Part shown: piece after piece, positions 18,009-25,776 of the stretch
Numbering within the stretch: the first letter of the stretch is position 1
Layout of the letters: every line of letters begins with the position of its first letter
Origin: Bordetella parapertussis
GTDB taxonomy: Bacteria > Pseudomonadota > Gammaproteobacteria > Burkholderiales > Burkholderiaceae_C
Assembly (NCBI GenBank): GCA_945882755.1
Contig: CAMCWS010000140.1
Location: 1 to 34,463, forward strand
DNA length: 34,463 nt
Direction of reading: 5' to 3'
Position numbers and translations under genes: made by a program
Notes under the pieces: model-generated
What the model was told of the DNA's origin: nothing
Seen by the model: the letters and a program-made list of their open reading frames with translations, nothing else
The model's database searches: none

Positions 18009-18671
18009 ATGCGCTTGCCACAAGCTGTGTTGTTTGATTTGGATGGCACTTTGATTGACAGTGCCCCAGACTTGGGTGCTGCTGCCGACAAAATGCGCAC
18101 CGACCGTGGTTTGGCTTCGCTGGACTATGCGCTATATCGCCCCATGGCAGGTTCAGGAGCTCGCGGCATGCTGGAAATTGCATTTGGTATGGGCCCAGAG
18201 CACCCAGACTATGAAGACTTCAAGGAAGAGTTTTTAAGCAACTACGAGCAAGCCATGACGGTGCGTTCGGTGATTTTCGAGGGCGTTCATGATTTGTTGG
18301 CGCATTTGCAAGCGAAGGGCATGCTTTGGGGCGTGGTCACCAACAAGCACCAGCGTTTTACATTGCCGCTGACCGCCCAGCTTCCCTTGTTCGCTACAGC
18401 CAAAGCCATTGTGAGTGGCGATACCACGCCACACGCCAAACCACATCCCGAGCCTTTGTTCGAAGCAGCAAGGCGCATGCAACTGCCGCCCGAGCATTGC
18501 TGGTATGTGGGTGACGACGAGCGAGATATCGTGGCAGGTAAAGCGGCGGGTATGACCACGGTGGCTGCGCACTATGGGTATTTGGGCAGTCAAGCCGAGG
18601 TTTTGAATTGGGGGGCTGACCACATCATCCATTCCCCGCTGGCTTTGGCAGAGTTACTGGTACAGGCGTAG
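18009..18671 (+). CDS. gph: Phosphoglycolate phosphatase
   Basis: Gph removes 2-phosphoglycolate, a product of DNA 3'-end repair and of oxygenase reactions. The 220-residue HAD-superfamily protein has motif I FDLDGTLIDS with nucleophile Asp10 and acid/base Asp12, motif II VVTNK at about 109-113, and motif III/IV in YVGDDERDIVAGKAAGM near residue 164. The cap domain is the small helical type (class I). It is one base downstream of ubiG. The last codons overlap the probable ssrA promoter: the TAG stop is part of the TAGAAT -10 box. Substrate specificity is inferred from neighbourhood and family resemblance; related HAD phosphatases such as MupP cannot be fully excluded. Confidence 0.86.
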   Translation: MRLPQAVLFDLDGTLIDSAPDLGAAADKMRTDRGLASLDYALYRPMAGSGARGMLEIAFGMGPEHPDYEDFKEEFLSNYEQAMTVRSVIFEGVHDLLAHLQAKGMLWGVVTNKHQRFTLPLTAQLPLFATAKAIVSGDTTPHAKPHPEPLFEAARRMQLPPEHCWYVGDDERDIVAGKAAGMTTVAAHYGYLGSQAEVLNWGADHIIHSPLALAELLVQA

Positions 18672-18674
18672 AAT
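18645..18674 (+). promoter_or_regulatory. Candidate ssrA promoter inside the gph 3' end
   Basis: TTGGCA (18645-18650) and TAGAAT (18669-18674) are spaced by 18 bases and lie 12 bases before the mature 5' end of tmRNA. A slightly longer precursor trimmed at the 5' end by RNase P would fit. The -10 box contains the gph stop codon. Confidence 0.55.
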
Positions 18675-18685
18675 CCGCGACTCTT

Positions 18686-19075
18686 GGGGCTGCATTGGTT
18701 TCGACATGGGTTCGGACGCGGCGCAGGGCATGTCGAGGTTCTGTCACCTCGTTAATCAGCAGAAAAAAACTAACTGCAAACGACGAACGTTTCGCACTAG
18801 CGGCTTAAACCCGCTAGCCTTGCAACAGTTGGCCAATAGGCTGGGCAAGGGGGCAACAGGTGTCAAAACCTGTGGTTTCCAGGCTGCAAGGTAATTCATA
18901 TCGGCTGGTTTCACACCGGGTACCTTGGTGGGGAGCGAGAAAATAGGGTGCTGGTTTGGGGTGCAGCGTGTCGCTGCGCGGCACCTTGAATGAGAAAACA
19001 AAACAGACGACTACACATGTAGAACTGTCCGAAAAAGGCTTGTGGACGGGGGTTCAAATCCCCCCAGCTCCACCA
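18686..19075 (+). ncRNA. ssrA: tmRNA (transfer-messenger RNA), one-piece
   Basis: tmRNA with SmpB rescues stalled ribosomes by acting first as tRNA-Ala and then as mRNA for a degradation tag. The 5' end GGGGCTGCATTGGTTTCGACA and the 3' end GTTCAAATCCCCCCAGCTCC ACCA form the tRNA-like domain. The 7-bp acceptor stem contains the G3-U70 wobble pair that marks alanine identity, and the CCA end is encoded. The tag frame lies at 18776-18808. It is about 390 nt, the usual size, and not permuted. A terminator follows 12 bases later. The 3' end of ssrA is a favoured attachment site for integrases; no duplicate of this end was seen in the window. Confidence 0.97.
18776..18808 (+). other. tmRNA proteolysis-tag reading frame
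   Basis: The resume codon GCA starts the frame that reads ANDERFALAA and then TAA. The E. coli tag is ANDENYALAA; the ALAA end recognised by ClpXP and ClpAP is kept. The tag form is typical of betaproteobacteria. Confidence 0.95.
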
Positions 19076-19086
19076 AATGCAAGTTT

Positions 19087-19124
19087 AAAGGCCGCTAGGT
19101 TTAACCATCTAGCGGCTTTTTTCT
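19087..19124 (+). terminator. Intrinsic terminator of ssrA
   Basis: GCCGCTAG (19091-19098) and CTAGCGGC (19109-19116) pair perfectly around a 10-base loop, followed by TTTTTTCTT. A run of A precedes the stem, so it may also act on the opposite strand. Confidence 0.92.
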
Positions 19125-19294
19125 TAGGTAAATCAGTTATTTGCCAAACATTTCTGCTCTTTAAGCGATCAATTTATTCATATAGATAATAAAAATACAT
19201 ATATTAAATTAAAAATAATAATAAATAATTATTTGCAGTGAAATTTAAAGATTTCTCACTTCGTGCCGAAACGTATTGTGCATAAAGGAAAATC
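19125..19294 (+). other. AT-rich leader of the octapeptide-repeat gene
   Basis: This 170-base gap holds no gene. About 19170-19235 is almost pure A/T with runs such as AAAATACATATATTAAATTAAAAATAA broken only rarely. A -10-like GATAAT (19185-19190) is present but without a good -35 partner. Such AT-rich leaders are typical targets of H-NS-like silencers such as MvaT or Bv3F in this class, which is inference. A strong Shine-Dalgarno (AAAGGA, 19284-19289) lies five bases before the ATG at 19295. Confidence 0.5.
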
Positions 19295-22200
19295 ATGACG
19301 ACCTTATCTTCACTGTCAAATACGTTAATTAAATCGCTAGATTTTTCCGCCATTAGCAGCACTGATATTGCTACGTTGAGTAGCGCGCAAGTATCGCTTT
19401 TGTCTACAAAACAAGTCAGCGCTATTACTACGGCTGCAATTTCGTCTGTATCAACCAGTGCCATTGCACAGTTGAGCGTCAATCAAGTATTTGCATTGAT
19501 TTCAAGCCAAATTGCCTACCTTTCTACTGACCAATTGGTCGCCCTGACAACAACCCAGGTGGCTGCGTTGTCGACACTGCAGGTGTCAGCTATTGCGTCG
19601 GATGACTTGGCGGCAATGGAAACTGCGGATATTGCCGCTTTGAGCACTGCGGTAATTGCCAAGCTAAGCACAGCCCAGATTTCAGCATTGACCACAGACC
19701 AACTGGTGGGGTTAACTACCAAACAAGCGGCTGCATTGACGACCGCACAGATAACGTCGATCGCAGCTGCGAACTTGGCGACCATGGAGACATCGGATGT
19801 CGCCGCCTTGAGTACCGCAGTGATAGCCAAGCTGGCGACTGCGCAGGTTGCCGCATTGACAACCGACCAACTGATGCGCTTGAGCACGATGCAGACCAAT
19901 GCGCTGACAACTGCGCAAATTTCCGCATTGACGACGGATCAGTTGATAGGCTTGAGTGCCAAACAGGCGGCAGCCTTGACAACAGCCCAAGTAGCGGCCA
20001 TTGCTGCTTCCGATTTTGCTGAGATGGAAACGGCCGATATTGCCTCGCTAAGCACAGCGGTCATTGCCAAGTTGACCACAGCGCAAATCGCTGCCTTGAC
20101 AACTGCTCAGTTGACAGGCTTGAGTAGCGCTCAGGCCGCAGTATTGACGACGGCGCAAGTCGCGGTGATTGCCTCGGATGATTTAGCGGTAATGGAGACG
20201 GCTGATATTGCTGCTTTAAGCACTGCGGTGATAGCCAAACTGTCGACAGGTCAATTGAGTGCCATGTCAACCTTGCAGGTGTCAAATTTGAGCACCAAAC
20301 AATTGGCCGTGTTGACGACTGCACAAGTGTCTGTGTTGACGACAGATCAATTGGCAAGCTTGAGTACCAAGCAAGCCGCTGCGCTGACAACAGCGCAGGT
20401 GGCGGTCATTGCATCAGACAGTTTGGCCGCAATGGAGACGGCGGATATTGCTGCACTCAGTACGGCGGTGATTGCCAAATTAACGACCGCGCAGCTGAGT
20501 GCTATGTCAACGGCGCAGGTGGCAAATTTAACCACCAAACAGTTGGCTGTCGTGACAACAGCGCAGATAGCTGTTTTGACGACAGACCAGTTGATAGGTT
20601 TGAGTAGCGCCCAAGCGGCCGCGCTGAAGACGGCTCAAGTGGCTGCCATTGCAGCAGCGGACATGGCTTTGATGGAGACAGGCGATATTGCAGCTTTAAG
20701 TTCCGCAGTAGTAGCCAAGCTGAGCACAGGCCAAATTGCCGCATTGACGACGGAGCAGGTAGCGAGTTTGAGTACCTTGCAAACCTCTGTGTTGACGAGT
20801 GCGCAAATAGCTGCGTTGACGAGCGATCAGTTAATTGGTTTGAGTACCAAACAGGCTGCTGTCTTAACGACGCTGCAGGTGGCAGGAATTGCAGCAGCCG
20901 ATATGGCACTCATGGAAACTGCCGATATCGCTGCATTGAGTACAGCCGTGATTGCCAAGTTGACAACAGCGCAGACGGCCGCCCTGACAACAGATCAGTT
21001 GGTCGGTTTGAGTACCAAGCAAGCTGCAGCGTTGACAACTTTGCAGGTTTCCGCCATTGCATCCGATAACTTGGCGGCCATGGAAACAGCAGATATTGCA
21101 GTTTTGAGCACTTCGGTGGTGGCGAAGTTAAGCACCGCACAAATCGCTGCTTTGACAACTGACCAGTCGATTGGTTTGACCTCCAAGCAGTTGGCTGTTT
21201 TGACAACAGCGCAAATTGCGTCGCTAACAAGCGATCAATTGATGGGTTTAAGTACCTCGCAAGCGGCTGCGTTGACAAGCACACAGGTGGCTGCCATTGC
21301 GTCAGATGACTTGGCAGTGATGGAGACGGCGGATATTGCGGCCATGAGTACCTCAGTGATTGCGGCTTTGACAACAGCACAAATCGCTGCTTTGACAACA
21401 GATCAGCTGATGGGTTTGAGTACGAAGCAAGTGGCTGTGTTGACGACCAAGCAGGTGGCCGTCATCGCGTCGGCAGACTTGGCCATGCTTGAGACAGCAG
21501 ATATTGCGGCATTGAGCACGGCCGTGATTGCCAAGCTGTCGACCGCACAGATTTCCGCGTTGTCGACAGACCAATTGGTAGGCTTGAGTTCAGCCCAGGC
21601 AGCTGTATTGACAACCGCGCAGGTAGAGGCGATTGCCTCAGACGATTTGGCGACAATGCAAACGGCTGATATCGCGGCGTTAAGCACTGCGGTGATCGCC
21701 AAGTTGTCGACAAATCAACTCAGTTCGTTGACGACTGCGCAGGTGACCAATTTGAGCACCAAGCAATTGGCTGTGGTGACCACTGCGCAAATATCTACAT
21801 TCACGACTGAACAGTTAATGGGATTGAGCACCAAACAACTGGCAGTCTTGTCGACCGGACAGATAGCTGCGTTGACGACTGATCAATTGATTGGCTTGAC
21901 TACTAAACAGGCAGCTGCATTGACCAGTGTGCAGGTGGCTGCCATTGCGGCAGCAGATTTGGCGGAGATGGAGACGGCAGATATTGCGGCATTGAGTACA
22001 GCAGTAATTGCCAATCTGACCACCACACAAATCGCTGCATTGACGACAGACCAATTGATGGGATTGAGTTCCGCGCAAGCAGCTGTGTTGACCACCAAGC
22101 AAGTGGCCGTCATTGATGCAGCGGACTTGGCTGAAATGGAGACAGCCGATATCGCGGCATTGAGCACCTTGGTCGTTTCCAAATTGACGACAGCGCAAAT

Positions 22201-25200
22201 CGCTGCCTTGACCACCGAACAGTTGGTGGCTATGAGTACCACGCAAACGGCTGTGTTGACCTCCTTGCAAATCGCTGCGTTGACAACGGATCAGTTGATT
22301 GGGCTGAGCACCAAACAAGTGGCTGCTTTGACGACAGCTCAGGTCGCTGGCATTGCTGCGGCGGACATGGCTGAAATGGAGACTGAGGATATTGCAGCAT
22401 TGAGTACGGCGGTGGTCGCCAAGCTGACCACGGCGCAAATCGCTGCGTTGACGACCGATCAGTTGATGGGTTTGAGCACATCACAAGCGGCCGCGTTAAC
22501 GACAGCGCAAGTGGCCGAGATTGATGCGGCCGACATGGCTGAAATGGAGACAGCGGATATTGCGGCATTGAGCACTGCGGTCATTGCCAAGTTGTCAACA
22601 GAGCAGATAACTGCTTTGACGACAGAGCAATTGATGGGACTGAGCACCAAGCAGACGGTGGTGTTGACAAGCGTACAAATGGCTGTATTGACGACCGATC
22701 AGTTGGTTGGCTTGAGTACCAAGCAAGCAGCTGCTTTGACGAGTGGACAAGTCAATGCCATTGACGCTGATGATTTGGCGCTCATGGAAACGGAAGACTT
22801 TGCCGCACTGAGCACGGCAGTGATCAAGAATTTAACCACCGAGCACATCGTAGCGTTGACGACAGAGCAGCTGGCGTCTCTGAGCACCAAGCAGACAGTG
22901 GTGTTGACCACCACGCAAGTTGCGGCATTGACGACAGACCAATTGATTGGTTTGAGCACCACGCAAGCGGCCGCACTTACCAGTGCGCAGGTGGCCGTGA
23001 TTGCAGCCGCGGACTTGGCTGAAATGGATACAGATGACATTGCAGCATTGAGCACCGCAGTGATTGCCAATCTCACCACCGCACAAATCTCTGCATTGAC
23101 AACTGACCAATTGATGGGCTTGAGTACCGCTCAAGCGGCTGTGTTGACCACCAAGCAAGTGGCTGTGATTGCTGAGGGCGACTTGGCCGCGATGGAAACG
23201 GCCGATATTGCTGCCTTGAGCACTGCCGTGATTGCTAAGCTGACCACGGATCAGATCGCTGCGCTGACGACAGACCAGCTCGCAGGTCTGAGCACCAAAC
23301 AGGCGGCGGTATTGACGACGGCGCAAGTTGAGGTGATTGCTTCAGACGACTTGGCCGCGATGGAGACAGCTGATATTGCAGCATTGAGCACCGCAGTGAT
23401 TGCCAAGCTCGCAACCGATCAATTAAGCGCGTTGTCGACCCTACAGGTGTCCAGTTTGACCACCAAGCAGTTGAATGTGTTGACGACGGCGCAAATGGGC
23501 GCATTGACAACCGACCAGTTGATGGGATTGAGCACCAAGCAAGTGGCTATCCTGACAACGGCGCAGGTGGCTGCGATTGCGGCAACGGACTTGGCTGAGA
23601 TGGAGACGGCGGATATTGCCGCCTTGAGCACCACAGTGATTGCCAAGCTGACGACTGATCAGGTTTCTGCGCTGACGACAGCTCAGATCAGCAGTTTTGA
23701 CACCAAGCAGCTGGCAGTGATTACGAGTGCCCAAATGGCATCGATGACCACAGACCAGTTGATGGGCTTGAGCACCCGACAAGCGGCTGCATTGACCTCA
23801 GCCCAGGTGGTTGGGATTGCTGCTGCCGACTTGGCTGAAATGGAGTCCGATGATATTGCGGCTTTGAGTACATCGGTGATTGCCACGCTGACCACTGCAC
23901 AAATTGTTGCATTGACGACAGACCAGTTGGCCGCGTTGACCACCGCTCAAACGACAGCATTGACGACTGCACAAATTGACGAGTTGACGACGGAGCAGTT
24001 GGCCGGTTTGAGCACCAAGCAGGCCGCAGTGTTGACCAGCAAACAGATGGCCGTAATTGATGCAGCAGATTTGGCTGAGATGGATACGGAAGATTTGGCG
24101 GTACTGAGCACCTCGGTCATTGCCAATTTGACGACGGAGCAGATTGCCGCATTGACCACAGAGCAGTTGGTGGGTTTGAGCACCAAGCAAACGGCTGTGT
24201 TGACTTCCAAGCAGATGGCAGCTCTCACGACCGATCAGTTGATCGGCTTGAGCACCAAGCAAGTGGCTGCCTTGACGTCTTCTCAGGTAACAGCAATTGC
24301 CGCGGCCGATATGGCTGAAATGGAGACAGAGGACATCGTCGCATTGAGCACCTCGGTGGTCGCTGGATTCACAACTGCGCAAGTCAGTGCTTTGACAACC
24401 GATCAGTTGATCGCTTTGAGTACCAAACAGGCGGCTGTATTGACAACAGGACAAGTCATTGCCATTGCGTCGTCAGACTTGGCGCTGATGGAGACAGACG
24501 ATATTGCCGCTTTGAGTACAACAGCCATTGCCAAGCTGACGACCAATCAAATCAGTGCCATGTCAACGGCGCAGGTGGCGAATTTGAGCACCAAGCAGTT
24601 GGCTGTATTGACGACAGGGCAAATGAATGCTTTGACGACTGATCAATTGATCAGCTTGACCACCAAGCAAGCGGCTGTCTTGACCAGTGCGCAGGTGGCC
24701 GCTATTGACGAAGCAGACTTGGCTTTGATGGACACAGCAGACATTGCCGCTTTAAGTACAGCGGTGATTGCCAAATTGACGACAGCGCAAATTGCCGCGT
24801 TGACAACAGAACAGTTGGCCGGGTTGAGCACCACGCAAACCTCGAAGTTGACCACTGCGCAGATTTCTGCATTGACAACCGATCAGCTGATTGATTTGAA
24901 TACCGCACAGGTGGCAGCGTTAACAACGGCACAGGTTGCCGTCATTGCAGCGGCCGATTTGGCTGAAATGGAGACCGAAGACATTGCAGTATTGAGTACG
25001 GCTGTGATTGCCAAGCTGAGCACCGCACAGATTGCTGCTTTGACCACTGAGCAACTGGCGGGTTTGACTACCAAGCAAGCTGCTGTTTTGACGAGCACTC
25101 AGGTAGCTGTCATTGCGTCAGATGACTTCGCTGTTTTGGAGACCGCTGATATCGCTGTATTGAGTACGGCGGTGATTGCCAAGCTGAGTACAGATCAAAT

Positions 25201-25699
25201 TTCTGCTATGACAACTGATCAGTTGACAGCCTTGACTACCCTGGCAATTACCAAACTGAGCACAGCGCAGATGGTTGCCTTGTCGACGGATCAGCTAATT
25301 GGCTTGAGCACTCAGCAAGCTTCTGCACTGAGCAAAACACAGGTTGCAGCGATTGCAGCAGCAGACTTGGCTACGATGGAAACAGCCGATATTGCCGCAT
25401 TAAGCACATCGGTGGTGGTCAATTTGACGACCGCACAGATAGCGGCCTTGACCGCCGAGCAGTTGGTTGGATTGAGTACCACTCAGGCAGCAGTGTTGAC
25501 CACCAAGCAAATGGCTGCCATTGCGTCAGACGACTTTGCCGTTTTGGAGACCGCAGATATCGCGGTTTTGAGCACAGCGGTGATTGCAAAGTTGAGCACG
25601 AACCAACTTTCCGCCATGACCACAGACCAGTTGAATGCCTTAACAGATAAGCAAGCAGGTGCGCTATCGACAGCTCAATGGCAAGCCCTATTGAGTTAA
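19295..25699 (+). CDS. Giant octapeptide-repeat protein of unknown function
   Basis: This 2134-residue protein is almost entirely octapeptides. From residue 21 to 2132 I count 264 units in one unbroken register; consensus is S/T-T-x-Q-h-x-x-L, h being Ile, Val, Leu or Ala. An acidic two-octad anchor (core METADIAAL) recurs 29 times, 56, 80 or 104 residues apart. I see no Pro or Cys, only two Arg, and a single Trp (residue 2128). There is no signal peptide, membrane segment, RTX motif or catalytic motif. The h-x-x-L spacing and S/T-x-x-Q capping box suggest short helices stacked as a solenoid; a beta-solenoid is the alternative. It lies alone after ssrA with its own AT-rich leader and strong Shine-Dalgarno, 77 bases before an RTX gene. 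A structural, adhesive or surface role is inference. I cannot name the family. Confidence 0.9.
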   Translation: MTTLSSLSNTLIKSLDFSAISSTDIATLSSAQVSLLSTKQVSAITTAAISSVSTSAIAQLSVNQVFALISSQIAYLSTDQLVALTTTQVAALSTLQVSAIASDDLAAMETADIAALSTAVIAKLSTAQISALTTDQLVGLTTKQAAALTTAQITSIAAANLATMETSDVAALSTAVIAKLATAQVAALTTDQLMRLSTMQTNALTTAQISALTTDQLIGLSAKQAAALTTAQVAAIAASDFAEMETADIASLSTAVIAKLTTAQIAALTTAQLTGLSSAQAAVLTTAQVAVIASDDLAVMETADIAALSTAVIAKLSTGQLSAMSTLQVSNLSTKQLAVLTTAQVSVLTTDQLASLSTKQAAALTTAQVAVIASDSLAAMETADIAALSTAVIAKLTTAQLSAMSTAQVANLTTKQLAVVTTAQIAVLTTDQLIGLSSAQAAALKTAQVAAIAAADMALMETGDIAALSSAVVAKLSTGQIAALTTEQVASLSTLQTSVLTSAQIAALTSDQLIGLSTKQAAVLTTLQVAGIAAADMALMETADIAALSTAVIAKLTTAQTAALTTDQLVGLSTKQAAALTTLQVSAIASDNLAAMETADIAVLSTSVVAKLSTAQIAALTTDQSIGLTSKQLAVLTTAQIASLTSDQLMGLSTSQAAALTSTQVAAIASDDLAVMETADIAAMSTSVIAALTTAQIAALTTDQLMGLSTKQVAVLTTKQVAVIASADLAMLETADIAALSTAVIAKLSTAQISALSTDQLVGLSSAQAAVLTTAQVEAIASDDLATMQTADIAALSTAVIAKLSTNQLSSLTTAQVTNLSTKQLAVVTTAQISTFTTEQLMGLSTKQLAVLSTGQIAALTTDQLIGLTTKQAAALTSVQVAAIAAADLAEMETADIAALSTAVIANLTTTQIAALTTDQLMGLSSAQAAVLTTKQVAVIDAADLAEMETADIAALSTLVVSKLTTAQIAALTTEQLVAMSTTQTAVLTSLQIAALTTDQLIGLSTKQVAALTTAQVAGIAAADMAEMETEDIAALSTAVVAKLTTAQIAALTTDQLMGLSTSQAAALTTAQVAEIDAADMAEMETADIAALSTAVIAKLSTEQITALTTEQLMGLSTKQTVVLTSVQMAVLTTDQLVGLSTKQAAALTSGQVNAIDADDLALMETEDFAALSTAVIKNLTTEHIVALTTEQLASLSTKQTVVLTTTQVAALTTDQLIGLSTTQAAALTSAQVAVIAAADLAEMDTDDIAALSTAVIANLTTAQISALTTDQLMGLSTAQAAVLTTKQVAVIAEGDLAAMETADIAALSTAVIAKLTTDQIAALTTDQLAGLSTKQAAVLTTAQVEVIASDDLAAMETADIAALSTAVIAKLATDQLSALSTLQVSSLTTKQLNVLTTAQMGALTTDQLMGLSTKQVAILTTAQVAAIAATDLAEMETADIAALSTTVIAKLTTDQVSALTTAQISSFDTKQLAVITSAQMASMTTDQLMGLSTRQAAALTSAQVVGIAAADLAEMESDDIAALSTSVIATLTTAQIVALTTDQLAALTTAQTTALTTAQIDELTTEQLAGLSTKQAAVLTSKQMAVIDAADLAEMDTEDLAVLSTSVIANLTTEQIAALTTEQLVGLSTKQTAVLTSKQMAALTTDQLIGLSTKQVAALTSSQVTAIAAADMAEMETEDIVALSTSVVAGFTTAQVSALTTDQLIALSTKQAAVLTTGQVIAIASSDLALMETDDIAALSTTAIAKLTTNQISAMSTAQVANLSTKQLAVLTTGQMNALTTDQLISLTTKQAAVLTSAQVAAIDEADLALMDTADIAALSTAVIAKLTTAQIAALTTEQLAGLSTTQTSKLTTAQISALTTDQLIDLNTAQVAALTTAQVAVIAAADLAEMETEDIAVLSTAVIAKLSTAQIAALTTEQLAGLTTKQAAVLTSTQVAVIASDDFAVLETADIAVLSTAVIAKLSTDQISAMTTDQLTALTTLAITKLSTAQMVALSTDQLIGLSTQQASALSKTQVAAIAAADLATMETADIAALSTSVVVNLTTAQIAALTAEQLVGLSTTQAAVLTTKQMAAIASDDFAVLETADIAVLSTAVIAKLSTNQLSAMTTDQLNALTDKQAGALSTAQWQALLS
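19355..25690 (+). repeat. 264-unit 24-bp repeat array with 168/240/312-bp higher-order modules
   Basis: The 24-base coding unit repeats without any register slip. Twenty-nine anchors define 28 module lengths: twelve of 56, fifteen of 80 and one of 104 residues. These sum with the flanks exactly to 2134 residues. Long modules differ from the short one by one or two extra blocks of three octapeptides. Neighbouring copies differ mainly at synonymous positions, so the array is not a recent slippage product. Confidence 0.93.
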
Positions 25700-25776
25700 A
25701 AATTTTGACTGAATGGTTGGCATGCTGCTGGGGGTTGCATGATGCTTAAAATGTCAAAATTGAGAAATAAAACTCG

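Noticed and set aside
18686..19294. Integrated element attached at ssrA
   Set aside because: No integrase and no second copy of the ssrA 3' end are visible in the window; only position and composition hint at it.
19595..19660. Resemblance of TTAQVAAIAS-type segments to TAL-effector repeats (LTPxQVVAIAS)
   Set aside because: The likeness covers about ten residues. The 33-35 residue TALE unit, the RVD loop and the GGKQALETVQ part are absent, and the unit here is eight residues. Probably a shared helix-capping pattern.
19516..25098. Many long minus-strand open frames antisense to the octapeptide gene
   Set aside because: They follow from the biased 24-bp codon pattern, which lacks stops in the antisense frames. 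They have no start signals and no recognisable products.
19355..25690. CRISPR array
   Set aside because: The 24-bp units are continuous coding repeats without spacers and keep a reading frame over 6.4 kb.
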